Part shown: piece by piece, positions 26,017-35,356 of the stretch
How the letters are laid out: the number at the start of each line of letters is the position of its first letter
How positions within the stretch are numbered: the first letter of the stretch is position 1
Source of the DNA: Halobacteriovorax sp. DA5
GTDB taxonomy: Bacteria > Bdellovibrionota > Bacteriovoracia > Bacteriovoracales > Bacteriovoracaceae
Direction: 5' to 3'
Assembly: GCF_002903145.1 (NCBI RefSeq)
Contig: NZ_PPDJ01000001.1
Coordinates: 372,001 to 436,000 of the forward strand
DNA: 64,000 bases
Program-made: the position numbers and the translations under genes
Notes under the pieces: model-generated
What the model was told of the DNA's origin: nothing
What the model saw: only the letters and a program-made list of their open reading frames with translations
The model's database searches: none

Positions 26017-27336
26017 ATGAGAAATATTCCTTTATGTATTGCCCTGTTAATTTCACTTACTTCTTGTTCCCAAAGAGCGATGGAAGTTAAAACACAAGCG
26101 AATGCCATTATTGGTGGAGAGTCCCTAGCGATTCAAGCAGAGGAACTCAAATATACGGTTGCTATAACTAAAGAAAATGATCTGGCTAAGTCATTTTGTA
26201 CGGGAAGCCTCATTTCCAAGAATCACATTATTACTGCTGCCCATTGTTTGATTGGCTCTTCTTTTAAGAATATGCAAGTTGCCTTTGTTTCTAACAGTAC
26301 TAAATTTATTAATATCAAAGAAGTCCACTTGGCACAGGATACTTTGCTAAGAATGCATAACCTTGAATCAGTAAGAGGAGACTTTGGGCATAACTTTGAT
26401 ATCGCTATTCTTGAATTGGAAGAAGAAGCTCCACAGAGTGCTGAAGTTATAGAAATTCTTGATCCTTTGGAAAGTGATAAGGTTTTAAATAGAAAGATTA
26501 AGCTTACTGGCTTTGGTCAAGATGCTAATGGAGTTGTTGGTAGGGCCAAGAAGGTTGAAGTAAGAGCAATGGATATAAGGCGCAATCTTTTAGAGCGTTC
26601 AATTCTACTTTATGAAGACGACAACGGAGCTTGTCGTGGTGACTCTGGTGGTCCTGCCACGGTTATGATTGATGATAAAACTTACTTAGTTGGGGCGACT
26701 CAAGGGTATGCTAAAGCAGCTTTTGATGGTGTTGAGGATCTCGATTGCTCTTCAGGAAAGGGGATGTATACATTCTTACCAGACTATAAGGCATGGATTG
26801 AAAGTGTCATTAATAAAACAGAATATAACCCTTCTGATTTTGATTATCATCCATTTGAGTTTGCACAAAATGAAAGAGAAAACTCATCTGAATTAGAATG
26901 TGACAATTTAAGCTCTTTAAGCATTGCTCGTTGGCAGGGACTTTATACGTATGCCTCTCGAGTTATCGGTAATTTTAAATGTGATTCGATGAATGCTTGG
27001 TTCTCTAAAACAATTTCATATTCGGAGAAGCCTAGTAGTAAGGCGGAATTTATTCAAGGAAAATGGAGGATTGTTGGAAATTATTATTTCTTAAGATTCT
27101 TTTCTAACTTAGAAGAGGTAACAATAGATCAGTCTATGCGTATTACAAGGCGAGATCAAATGGTTTTAGGTGTAAGCTCAAATGTGATCTATTTAAATAA
27201 TTACTATCATGACTTTGTGATCGGAGATAGTGTAAGAAAGCTTTCTCTTTCTGGAGGGAAGCTTTCAAGCGAAAATTACAAAGCCTTGGACGATAGAGCA
27301 GACTTTCTACTTAAAAAAGTTAGTGTGGATGAGTAA
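26017..27336 (+). CDS. Trypsin-like serine protease lipoprotein
   Basis: This 439-residue protein has a lipobox LTSC (Cys17). The S1 catalytic triad is complete: His76 in ITAAHC, Asp128 in FDIAILELE and Ser210 in CRGDSGGPA. The activation-type IIGG sits at 31-34, so cleavage there would free the mature N-terminus. Residues 270-439 form an unrelated, Tyr-rich C-terminal domain with strand-like repeats. It is likely surface-exposed and a candidate prey-digesting enzyme (inference). It overlaps the convergent beta-amylase gene by 17 bases. Confidence 0.92.
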   Translation: MRNIPLCIALLISLTSCSQRAMEVKTQANAIIGGESLAIQAEELKYTVAITKENDLAKSFCTGSLISKNHIITAAHCLIGSSFKNMQVAFVSNSTKFINIKEVHLAQDTLLRMHNLESVRGDFGHNFDIAILELEEEAPQSAEVIEILDPLESDKVLNRKIKLTGFGQDANGVVGRAKKVEVRAMDIRRNLLERSILLYEDDNGACRGDSGGPATVMIDDKTYLVGATQGYAKAAFDGVEDLDCSSGKGMYTFLPDYKAWIESVINKTEYNPSDFDYHPFEFAQNERENSSELECDNLSSLSIARWQGLYTYASRVIGNFKCDSMNAWFSKTISYSEKPSSKAEFIQGKWRIVGNYYFLRFFSNLEEVTIDQSMRITRRDQMVLGVSSNVIYLNNYYHDFVIGDSVRKLSLSGGKLSSENYKALDDRADFLLKKVSVDE

Positions 27337-28681
27337 GGCGATAGAAGTTGTCTCTTGCTAGTCCACTGCTTAAAATTGTTCCCATTCTAAGAAATGTAAC
27401 ACCATCATAATTTCCAAAGTAAAGGGCATCGGCGATATTATCCCATGCTCTTTGCGAGTATAAAGTCCCTGCCAATGCATTCTCCCCGAGAATCCTTACT
27501 CCTTGTCGATTTGCTTCTTGAGCAACCCAAAACACAAGGGCCTTAGCATAACTTTGGGCATGTGTAGGTCCATCAAAATTATCCATCTCCAAGCAAGTGA
27601 AGTGAAAGTTGATATTGTAAAAATTCTTCTCGGCCCTAAGTTCGTTAACAAGACCAATGATACGGTTATAGCCATGACCTGTATTATCGCTATAAATATC
27701 ATTATCTGTAGAGATTAAGCCTGCGTTTAACTCTGCTAAGCGATCCCCTCCAGGTGCCACACGCCAGTGGATTCCTGGTACTTTAAAACCTAGTTGAATA
27801 TGTGAGTGCATTCTAAAGACGTCAATGGCCGCAGATAGTATGCGCTTTCCATGCTGTTTTAAGCTATTAGAATACCACTGATAAAAATCCTTCCCATATT
27901 GAGTATACTGTTCGTTATTTGAAAAAAAGAAATTCGGATTTGGTGGGAAAACTTGTGTGAAGTTTTGTAATCCAAAACCCCACGCATTATTTAAGGCATT
28001 AACACTCTTATATTTTTCTTTTATTGCATTTTGAAAGCTTTCAATTGCTGGATTTGAGTAGGCTTGAATTGCTCCTCTTGTCGGATATCCTGTGCCATAA
28101 TCGTGGGAGTTATAAGAAGGGTAACGAAGCTCTCCTGCAGGGCCAAGGCTAATATTAATTTCATAAATTTGATTCATCTTGTGACCAAAGTGATAATTAA
28201 ACGAGTGCATGACATCGTAAAATTCTCCGATGGCATTTTTAGTTGTCCACACAGATAGAAATTCTTTTGAGTAATTACCTTGCTCTGATTTTGACATGGC
28301 ATCTTGTCCGTATTTTTTCCAAAGCCAATTTGGAATAGGGACGTTACATGTATCTCCAACATTACCACCACATTGATGGAATGAAAGAATTGGAACCCAC
28401 TTTAGACCTGCTTGAATAATTAAATCACTTAAGAGCTGATAGTATTGCCAATCAAATTGGTTATCATTTTTTTCAACTAATCCCCACCAAATATCTGTAC
28501 TGACACCTGTTGCCCCCAGGGCCTTTATTTCATGTAACTGTCTTTTAAAGTCTTCAATTTGATATTTGGAATAATCAGAGTTTAAATTATTTGGATCACC
28601 TACAAGTAGAGGTGCCATAACATTAAAAACTTTTGCATACGTCGTAAGACTTAGAAATAGGGTAGTGATTATGATTTTCAT
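27320..28681 (-). CDS. Secreted beta-amylase (GH14)
   Basis: This 453-residue protein has a signal peptide (1-16). It shows GH14 landmarks: STDIWWGLVE, SFHQCGGNVGD (about 100-110), GPAGELRYPSY with catalytic acid Glu184, and ILGENAL with catalytic base Glu400. It should release maltose from the non-reducing ends of alpha-1,4 glucans. No starch-binding domain or maltose transport gene is nearby. A beta-amylase is an unexpected enzyme in a predatory bacterium, where glycogen from digested cells is a plausible target (inference). Confidence 0.94.
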   Translation of the reverse strand: MKIIITTLFLSLTTYAKVFNVMAPLLVGDPNNLNSDYSKYQIEDFKRQLHEIKALGATGVSTDIWWGLVEKNDNQFDWQYYQLLSDLIIQAGLKWVPILSFHQCGGNVGDTCNVPIPNWLWKKYGQDAMSKSEQGNYSKEFLSVWTTKNAIGEFYDVMHSFNYHFGHKMNQIYEINISLGPAGELRYPSYNSHDYGTGYPTRGAIQAYSNPAIESFQNAIKEKYKSVNALNNAWGFGLQNFTQVFPPNPNFFFSNNEQYTQYGKDFYQWYSNSLKQHGKRILSAAIDVFRMHSHIQLGFKVPGIHWRVAPGGDRLAELNAGLISTDNDIYSDNTGHGYNRIIGLVNELRAEKNFYNINFHFTCLEMDNFDGPTHAQSYAKALVFWVAQEANRQGVRILGENALAGTLYSQRAWDNIADALYFGNYDGVTFLRMGTILSSGLARDNFYRLTHPH

Positions 28682-28844
28682 GGATGCTTTATACTCTAGA
28701 AAATTTATCTAGAGTAGTTGTGTTGTATAAATTACTAAACGCTAAACTCTTGAATTTATTGAGGCGATTTTGCATGTCGAATTTTATTGCCAATTAAATT
28801 TTTATGAATAGAATGGCCTTCGGTTTTTACATGTTGAAGGTTTT

Positions 28845-29432
28845 GTGAATTTAAATAAAGAGATCTCTAAGCATATCGAATCAATCTTTGAAGAGTCTGC
28901 AAAGACTTTCTCTAGCTATCAATTGACCAAGGAACTACCTTGCCTTAGTGGGTGTGGAGCATGTTGCTTGAGTCAGGAAATATCTGCTTCAACTTCAGAA
29001 ATGTTACCTAGTGCATTCCGTCTACTTAATGACGAGGGAATTGAGAGAGTTGAAGAGTTGTTAGAAGAACTTGAAGGGACTCCTTCTAAAACTTGTGTCT
29101 TCTACCATCGTAACTCTGAAGATGGGACTAAAGGTTATTGTATGAATTATTCAACAAGGCCGGCAGTCTGTCGCTCATTTGGTGTTGCTGCTTACCGTGA
29201 CAAGAACGGGGGCAAAACAATGAGTATATGTAAGCGCTTAAAAGAAGCGTATCCTGAGGAAGTAAAGAAGTTAGACCCAAACGAAGCACCTGTAATAGGT
29301 GACTTTGCTAAGCAAATATATCTCTTGGGACAAAGTTCAGATGCTAAGTTAATGCATATTAATGAAGCGCTTTATGAAGCTTTAAAGAAAGTGTGGCTAG
29401 GCCACACTTATGATTCTAGTGAAGATTCTTAG
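28845..29432 (+). CDS. YkgJ-type Zn/Fe-chelating cysteine-cluster protein
   Basis: This 195-residue protein starts at GTG with GAAGG 4 bases upstream. It has the YkgJ (CxxxCxxCC) cluster in LPCLSGCGACCL, followed by FYHRN...CMNYSTRPAVCRSFGV, the second conserved Cys-bearing block that is usually taken to bind zinc or iron-sulfur. Such proteins are common but biochemically unsettled. It overlaps the convergent ATP-grasp gene by 17 bases. Confidence 0.85.
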   Translation: MNLNKEISKHIESIFEESAKTFSSYQLTKELPCLSGCGACCLSQEISASTSEMLPSAFRLLNDEGIERVEELLEELEGTPSKTCVFYHRNSEDGTKGYCMNYSTRPAVCRSFGVAAYRDKNGGKTMSICKRLKEAYPEEVKKLDPNEAPVIGDFAKQIYLLGQSSDAKLMHINEALYEALKKVWLGHTYDSSEDS

Positions 29433-30903
29433 TTTCTTCAATTTTATGGATGAAATGCTTGATAACAATTTCATAAAGCTCGTCGCCAATTAATTCGTCT
29501 TCAACTCCAAAATCGAGGTTTGGATTATCGTTGACCTCAACGACATAAGCTTTCTTTCCGTCATCTTTAATATCGACACCAAAGAGTCCATCACCAATTT
29601 TTGCACAGGCCTTTGTCGCAGTATCGATTACATATTGTGGAACATCCTCGATCGCTAAGCACAGCGAATCTCCTGAGCTATCTTCTTCACCACTTGCGTG
29701 ATTATAGATCTGCCAATGTTCCTTACTCATAAAGTACTTACAAGCATAGAAAGGCTTTTTGTTAATCACTCCAATTCGCCAGTCAAAATCTGTATAAAGG
29801 AACTCTTGAACTAAAATAAGAGCTGACTTATGTAGAAAGTCTTTTAGGCCTTCTTTTAATTCCTCTCTAGTTTCTACTTTTGTCACACCAATTGAAAAAC
29901 TTCCATCTGGAATCTTTAAAACCATCGGTAACTTCAGCGTTTCAACAAGAAGGTTAAGTGTTGCTTCGTTGTAGTCACTAACAATTTCACTCTTAATCGT
30001 ATTTATGCCATTCTTCTTAAAGAGGTTGTGTAGATAGATCTTATTCGTACACTTCAAAATAGCATTTGGATCATCAATGACAATAAGTCCTTCATCAACA
30101 GCAGTTTTTGCAAATGCATAGGTAGGATTTACTAGAGATGTTGTTGTACGAATAAAAAGAGCATCAAATTCGTTGATTCGTGCAAGGTCGTACTTAGAAA
30201 TTGTTTCAACATAGAGTCCATTCTTATTACCAATCTCGATGAACTTCTTGATTGCTTCTGGGTTACTAGGAGGAAGCTTCTCTTTATCATCCACTAGGAT
30301 TGCTAAATCATATTTGTATTGCTTCCTCGCATTTGGAAGACGCCAAATACGATTGTTAAATTTCTCTAGATGGTCAGCGAAGAATGTCTCTTGTGTTTCA
30401 CTGAGATCAGAAATATGAACAGGTACGATTGAGTTAATCTTCCAAATCTTATTAAAGGCCAAGCGTACTTCAAAAATAGGGACAGGGTAGTTATTAAAAA
30501 TTACCTTACCAATATTCCTAAAGAGCTTCTCTTTGGTTTCACCAAAGAAGACTCGAAAAGCAATTGAGCGAACTTCCTCTTTATTGTCGATATACTTCGT
30601 TGCCACCTCTTGTGCCAAACTTTGTAGTTCGTCGAGATCATAAGTGTAGTGCTTCTTCTTACAAAGATCATTAATAGTCTTTACCGTTGGCATAACCTTA
30701 TGGCCTCGTGCCTCGGCAATAAGGGAAGTATAGTAACCAAGAGATAAGTACTTGGAAGAGTTACAAAGGTTTAAAACTCTTAAGTTTTTAAGTTGTTGGT
30801 ACTCTTCTTTTGATAAGTAGTCCTTGGCCGTAATGACCTGGTCAGTTGGGAAGTAGGGTTGCCAATCTTTTAGACGGTCAACGATGACAACAAGTTTTTC
30901 CAT
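29416..30903 (-). CDS. RimK-like ATP-grasp ligase with RLAN N-terminal domain
   Basis: This 495-residue protein has an RLAN domain at about 1-150 (the RimK-like ATP-grasp N-terminal extension, with LRVLNLCNSSKYLSLGYYTSLIAEARGHKV). The ATP-grasp core runs about 270-495 with VLKIPDGSFSIGVTK, FLYTDFDWRIGVI, GDGLFGVDIKDDG and VVEVNDNPNLDFG, the metal-binding Glu-Asn-Asn triad. Such enzymes form amide bonds to peptides or proteins. It is divergent from a GNAT-C39 fusion gene, a recurrent neighbour of this ligase type in other bacteria, pointing to a peptide-modifying system. Confidence 0.9.
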   Translation of the reverse strand: MEKLVVIVDRLKDWQPYFPTDQVITAKDYLSKEEYQQLKNLRVLNLCNSSKYLSLGYYTSLIAEARGHKVMPTVKTINDLCKKKHYTYDLDELQSLAQEVATKYIDNKEEVRSIAFRVFFGETKEKLFRNIGKVIFNNYPVPIFEVRLAFNKIWKINSIVPVHISDLSETQETFFADHLEKFNNRIWRLPNARKQYKYDLAILVDDKEKLPPSNPEAIKKFIEIGNKNGLYVETISKYDLARINEFDALFIRTTTSLVNPTYAFAKTAVDEGLIVIDDPNAILKCTNKIYLHNLFKKNGINTIKSEIVSDYNEATLNLLVETLKLPMVLKIPDGSFSIGVTKVETREELKEGLKDFLHKSALILVQEFLYTDFDWRIGVINKKPFYACKYFMSKEHWQIYNHASGEEDSSGDSLCLAIEDVPQYVIDTATKACAKIGDGLFGVDIKDDGKKAYVVEVNDNPNLDFGVEDELIGDELYEIVIKHFIHKIEETKNLH

Positions 30904-30985
30904 CTTTTTTTATCTCCACATAAAAATAAAGATATTTTTTTACACAAGAATAATATAAATTATTAAAAAAAAGCGAGAGTTTTTT

Positions 30986-32074
30986 ATGCATATTTTTAGA
31001 GATGCAACCTTAGAAGATCTGAACGCACTCCTTGCAATTGAAGAGGAGTCATTTGATGGCGATCGCCTGAGCGCCACGAATTTTAAATACGCCATTACCA
31101 AGTCTCATGGGGCCTTAAAAGTTATCCTTGTTAACAAGGTAATTGCTGGCTATATCCTAGTTCTTTTTCACAGAGGGACTTCTTTAGGACGTATTTACTC
31201 AATTGCTATAAGTAAAGGCCATCAAGGGCAGGGGCTGGCAAAAAAACTTATGTTATTGGCCGAGAAAGTGGGTTTGGAACACTCATGTTCATATTTGCGC
31301 CTTGAGGTTAAACGCACTAATAAGGGGGCCATTTCTCTTTATGAAAAGTTAGGATATAAAGAATTTAAGATAAAACATGACTATTATGAGGATCATCAAG
31401 ATGCTCTTTGCTATGAGAAGAGGATCCGTAAAGCTCCGCTCAAGGCAAAGAGAAATATCCCTTATTATCAACAAACGACAGACTTCACTTGTGGCCCGAG
31501 TGCACTGATGATGGCACTGCGCTTTTTACGTCCAAAAATTAAGCTTAATCAAGAGTTAGAGTTAGATCTATGGCGTGAGGCCACAACCATTTATATGGCA
31601 TCTGGCCATGGTGGATGTGGCCCTCATGGGATTGCTCTTGCAGCCGCGAATCGCGGCCTTAAAACTGAAATTTACATCAACAGAAAGTCATCTCTTTTTA
31701 CTGACACAGTACGAGATAAGAAGAAAAAACAGGTGATTGAGCTAGTTCAAAGTAATTTTGAAAAGAAACTCAAGGAAGTAGGTGTAAAAACTCACTTTAA
31801 AAATTATGGCATCAGTAAAATCCGTGAGATAATAGAAGGCGGAGGATTGGCCTTAGTTTTAATTAGTGCCTATCGATTGACGGAGACGAAAGTTCCGCAT
31901 TGGATTGTCATAACTAATATTGATGACGAGTTTATTTATTTTAATGATCCTGATTTGAAAGATAATCAAGATAAGGTCGATAATATAAACATCCCTGTAG
32001 GTATTGATGAGTTTGAAAAAATGGCAAAATATGGAAGTGGACAGTTGAAATGTGTTATTTCACTATTTCCATAA
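30986..32074 (+). CDS. GNAT acetyltransferase fused to C39-like peptidase
   Basis: This 362-residue fusion has two parts. Residues 1-148 form a RimI-like GNAT with IYSIAISKGHQGQGLAKKLM (about 70-89) and LYEKLGYKEF. Residues 155-362 form a papain-fold C39-like peptidase with YYQQTTDFTCGPSALMM, Cys169 as nucleophile, HWIVITNI carrying the catalytic His, and YFNDPD the Asp. It may acetylate an amine and cleave a peptide. Its divergence from the RimK-like ligase, 82 bases apart, and the known co-occurrence of these families suggest joint peptide processing. Confidence 0.9.
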   Translation: MHIFRDATLEDLNALLAIEEESFDGDRLSATNFKYAITKSHGALKVILVNKVIAGYILVLFHRGTSLGRIYSIAISKGHQGQGLAKKLMLLAEKVGLEHSCSYLRLEVKRTNKGAISLYEKLGYKEFKIKHDYYEDHQDALCYEKRIRKAPLKAKRNIPYYQQTTDFTCGPSALMMALRFLRPKIKLNQELELDLWREATTIYMASGHGGCGPHGIALAAANRGLKTEIYINRKSSLFTDTVRDKKKKQVIELVQSNFEKKLKEVGVKTHFKNYGISKIREIIEGGGLALVLISAYRLTETKVPHWIVITNIDDEFIYFNDPDLKDNQDKVDNINIPVGIDEFEKMAKYGSGQLKCVISLFP

Positions 32075-32092
32075 ATTAGGTATTGGTGACTT

Positions 32093-33172
32093 ATGAATAA
32101 GAAAATGGGTGTCCTAAAAGTATATCGAATTTTTGATATCGCTCACGAAGTCAAATTAGACAAAGCTTATGAAAAGCTCAAAAGCCTTACTATCTTAAAA
32201 AAATTTAGCTTAAATAGACCTTCTAAAAATATGCTATTTCAAGATCCTCCTTTGGTGGTTTTCTTAGGAGATCATTCAATCGAAAATATGAAAGTTGCTG
32301 TAACCGTTAAACTTTGGAGTTATGGTGCGCTTTCTTTTTCTGTTGATATCGAATGTCCTTTCTTTGTTGAGAAGAAGGAGCTTATTGAATGGGTAGAGAA
32401 TTGGTCTCAGGGAGACTCTGTAGAGAACTTCTGTCGAGAACGAATCAACTTCTTTGTGGAGTCGTTAGGGGATTCTCTTATTAAGCCTAAGACTTGGGAA
32501 CAAAGTGAAGAGTATAGTATTTTCGTTACTTCTCCAAAATATCATAATAAGGATTATTGGCTAGAAGACTCTTTTGTTTATCAGTTATTAGCAATGGAAA
32601 AGAACGTAAAGCTTAGTCCGGCCATGCTCGCTCCGGTTATCGATTGTACGATATCGTATGGACCGGATGATCTAGTGGCAATCGATTGGGATAATGCGTT
32701 CGTTTATTCTGAAGTTGATGGACATGATATTTGTGATGTTATTGAATTTGCAAATATACAGCTCCTAGAACTTCGCTACTTTGATGATCTTCTTGATAAG
32801 AAGCTTTCAGGTTTATATCGCCAAGTCGTGGAAAAAAATCCTTCTGTCTTTAGTAAAATTTCTGTCTTAGCTAAGGATGCAAGTCAGTTATATTTTGAAA
32901 CAAGTGAACTTGTCGATCGAATTGAGAATTCCGTTAAGGTTATTGGAGATATTTACTATGCACGCTTATTTCGTATTTGTTTGAAGCGTTTACAAGTAGA
33001 ACAATGGCAATCTCTTGTGGATCAAAAACTAAAAAACTTACTTGATGTTTCACAAATGTATATGGCAGAAGTAAATAACCATAAAAGTCATTTGATGGAA
33101 ATTGTCATCATTGTTCTTATTGCTATTGAAGTTATACCATTCGTATACAATATTATTTTAAAGCTTATGTGA
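32093..33172 (+). CDS. DUF155/RMD1-like protein with C-terminal TM anchor
   Basis: This 359-residue protein has one C-terminal hydrophobic segment, MEIVIIVLIAIEVIPFVYNI (about 334-353). The middle and end have the pattern of the YagE/RMD1 family (DUF155): a central VFLGDHSIENMKVAVTVKLW, ANIQLLELRYFDDLLDKKLS, helical repeats and then a terminal TM with an IAIE signature. It starts 18 bases after the GNAT-C39 gene and is probably co-transcribed. Eukaryotic RMND1 members support organelle translation, but a bacterial function is not established. Confidence 0.72.
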   Translation: MNKKMGVLKVYRIFDIAHEVKLDKAYEKLKSLTILKKFSLNRPSKNMLFQDPPLVVFLGDHSIENMKVAVTVKLWSYGALSFSVDIECPFFVEKKELIEWVENWSQGDSVENFCRERINFFVESLGDSLIKPKTWEQSEEYSIFVTSPKYHNKDYWLEDSFVYQLLAMEKNVKLSPAMLAPVIDCTISYGPDDLVAIDWDNAFVYSEVDGHDICDVIEFANIQLLELRYFDDLLDKKLSGLYRQVVEKNPSVFSKISVLAKDASQLYFETSELVDRIENSVKVIGDIYYARLFRICLKRLQVEQWQSLVDQKLKNLLDVSQMYMAEVNNHKSHLMEIVIIVLIAIEVIPFVYNIILKLM

Positions 33173-33505
33173 CTTTAGGATCTGATCGATTTTACTCGCA
33201 AATATGAAGTCACTTTCCACGAGATCATCTATCTTATGTGTCCATAAGTCGACTCTTAGTTTTCCAAAACTTATATACAGATCAGGATGATGCCACTGCT
33301 CATCCGCAACCTTTGCTATTTCATTTGCAATGGCCATTGGTTGCTCAAACTTTTCACATGTTAGTTCAAGACACAAGCGCTTCTTATCATTTGAAAAGCT
33401 CCAACGTGGATCAATCTGGTCTTTTAGTTGTAGCTTTTCATCAAGTGGAAGAGGTGGAACTCCGCCTTGACATGGAATACAGCTTTTTTCACTTAATGTG
33501 CTCAT
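33158..33505 (-). CDS. phhB: Pterin-4a-carbinolamine dehydratase
   Basis: This 115-residue protein has the family core EQWHHPDLYISFGKLRVDLWTHK and a final SDFIFASKIDQ segment, with the His pair that acts on the carbinolamine. It recycles the tetrahydropterin used by aromatic amino-acid hydroxylases. The usual partner phenylalanine hydroxylase is not in the window. Upstream AGGAG supports the start. The CPC in SCIPCQGG at the N-terminus is seen in many bacterial members. Confidence 0.93.
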   Translation of the reverse strand: MSTLSEKSCIPCQGGVPPLPLDEKLQLKDQIDPRWSFSNDKKRLCLELTCEKFEQPMAIANEIAKVADEQWHHPDLYISFGKLRVDLWTHKIDDLVESDFIFASKIDQILKSHKL

Positions 33506-33527
33506 CGATACTCCTCGATTTTATCTA

Positions 33528-33839
33528 TTAAAAATTAATAAGGTCGTAGAGATCTATTGCTGGCTCTTCGTATGGGTGGGCCGCTCTTAATGCCGCGATT
33601 ACTTCATCTACTTTATTATCAGGACAAATTGTTTCAACTTTTAATTCTACAACTTTTTCTAGCTCTCCACCTCTTCCTATATGTGGGGTGGCGTTTTGAT
33701 TTGGCCTAAATTGTCCAATACCTTCAACCTCAAAAGAGCAGCGATCGTAATTTCCAATTGTCCCTGCGCCAGCATCAAATACTGCATTCTTAACCATTTC
33801 AGCATTTGCTTTTGGTACGAAGAAAACTAATTTTTTCAT
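33528..33839 (-). CDS. Stand-alone NIF3/YqfO insertion-domain protein
   Basis: The frame is open from 33854, but AAGAGGG before the ATG at 33839 makes MKKLVFFVPKANAE the likely N-terminus (103 residues). It matches the PII/CutA-like domain inserted in YqfO-type NIF3 proteins: VKNAVFDAGAGTIGNYDRCSF, GQFRPNQNATPHIG and HPYEEPAIDLYDL. It is found here as a separate protein without the metal-binding NIF3 core. A trimeric small-molecule or metal-handling role is inferred from relatives. Confidence 0.85.
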   Translation of the reverse strand: MKKLVFFVPKANAEMVKNAVFDAGAGTIGNYDRCSFEVEGIGQFRPNQNATPHIGRGGELEKVVELKVETICPDNKVDEVIAALRAAHPYEEPAIDLYDLINF

Positions 33840-33871
33840 TATCCCTCTTGTCATTCTTGATTCAAGTAACT

Positions 33872-34762
33872 CTATTTAAGTTTTCGTAGTACTTTACCAA
33901 GTACTTTTGTAATTCTATTTTCCTGATCTTCTTTTCTTTTTACAAGATATATTGGTTGCTTAGTTGAATCAAGTTTAGAAATCTTTATTTCATGAAGTTT
34001 AAATTCACTTTTAACATTCTTATTATGTAGATCGACTAGAAAAGTCGGAAAATAACCAACAGCTAAGCTTGAGCGTGAAATTGATAAGGCGGTCTCTAGT
34101 AAGCTAACACGGTATTTGATAAATCGCTTGATTCTTCCATCTGGCCATCCATCAAGTCCTTGTGCCCTTGTCGGAGTGTCGTTTACAGAAGTAAGAGGAG
34201 CGACAAAAGGTAAAAGATCAAAATCAACTTTATCACTTATATATTGTTTGTTGAATTTTGATGTGCCATATAGTCCCATTTGAACATGTCCTATATTTAA
34301 ATGATCAAGTTGATGATGAGGTACAGGAATATAAGTCAGTCCGTAATCAACATTACCATTGATAATAGCTTCTTCAATTTTTCCAGGTGTTAACTCACGA
34401 ATTTCAACTTGTATATCGTCACCAAGTTGAGTCATGATATCTGGTGCTAAGTAAGTAGAAAAAACTTCAAAGGTACCAATCCGACAAATTGTTTCAACTT
34501 TAATTTGTTCTTGATTGGCCAGTTGTAAAAGCCTTTCTTCCTCTAGTAATAGTCGATCAATCTCTTGGGCAATTCGCAATCCCGCCTGTGTGATTTTTAT
34601 ACCACGCCCGTCTTTTGTAATGAGATCAACACCAAGCTCTTGCTCCAAGCTTTTGATTGATTTTGAAAGCCCTGCATGAGATATCCCAAGAATTTGCGCG
34701 GCTTCTCTCATATTTTTGGTCTGTACAAGCGATTTGAAATGTCTAATTTTATTGGTATCCAT
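33872..34762 (-). CDS. LysR-family transcriptional regulator
   Basis: This 296-residue protein has an N-terminal winged HTH (MREAAQILGISHAGLSKSIKSLEQELGVDLI, about 18-50) and a C-terminal effector-binding region with a conserved ELTPGKIEEAIINGNVDYGLT segment. It is divergent from the small secreted protein gene at 34845, separated by 82 bases, which is its most natural target. No co-inducer can be inferred. Confidence 0.92.
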   Translation of the reverse strand: MDTNKIRHFKSLVQTKNMREAAQILGISHAGLSKSIKSLEQELGVDLITKDGRGIKITQAGLRIAQEIDRLLLEEERLLQLANQEQIKVETICRIGTFEVFSTYLAPDIMTQLGDDIQVEIRELTPGKIEEAIINGNVDYGLTYIPVPHHQLDHLNIGHVQMGLYGTSKFNKQYISDKVDFDLLPFVAPLTSVNDTPTRAQGLDGWPDGRIKRFIKYRVSLLETALSISRSSLAVGYFPTFLVDLHNKNVKSEFKLHEIKISKLDSTKQPIYLVKRKEDQENRITKVLGKVLRKLK

Positions 34763-34844
34763 GAGTTACCAAAGATATAATAACATTCACTTTTATTCAA
34801 TAAATTACTTTTGTATATTGCCTTCATCAGAAAGGGAGGAATAT

Positions 34845-35258
34845 ATGTATTTGAAATTATTGATGTTAAAACTAACTCTTCTTATGTCTATAGGGACAAC
34901 ATTTGGAATGAAGGCCAATGCCCAAGAGGCACCAGAAAATCTATTTTGCAAGAGTGCTTCTGCTGCGGCAGTAGGATGTTGGCCATCTTTTTTCAATTTT
35001 TTTTACGAGAATAATCAGTTTAGCTTCACTAAAGAGTTAGGCATGCCTTCAGGAGGAAGATGTGGATGGCCTCCTTTCGGTACACAAGTATTAGCGAAGG
35101 GAAGGATCGAATTTTATAATTCACAGGAAGCCCACATTTATACGAGTACAGATAAAGGTGAGTTAGAAATTGGAAGAGTTGTAATTGAGGGCAGAAGAGT
35201 TGAGTTATCACTTTATGATGAAGAGCAGATCGTCTTTGAAAACTGTCATTCATATTAA
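34845..35258 (+). CDS. Small exported protein, unknown function
   Basis: The ATG at 34845, after AAGGGAGGA, gives a 137-residue protein beginning MYLKLLMLKLTLLMSIG, a signal peptide ending near ANAQE. Upstream in-frame codons have no signal-like character. The mature part has Cys in LFCKSASAAAVGCWPSFF, GRCGWPPF and a last FENCHSY, suggesting disulfides. Beta-like alternation continues to the end. No family is recognised. It sits divergent to a LysR regulator. Confidence 0.7.
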   Translation: MYLKLLMLKLTLLMSIGTTFGMKANAQEAPENLFCKSASAAAVGCWPSFFNFFYENNQFSFTKELGMPSGGRCGWPPFGTQVLAKGRIEFYNSQEAHIYTSTDKGELEIGRVVIEGRRVELSLYDEEQIVFENCHSY

Positions 35259-35356
35259 AAGTAAATCCTGACCAATATCATAAAAATAATTGAGTTTGGT
35301 TCATTAATTTGTTTTGTAAACTGACGAGGAGTAAGAGGTATTTAGGAGGAAATCTA

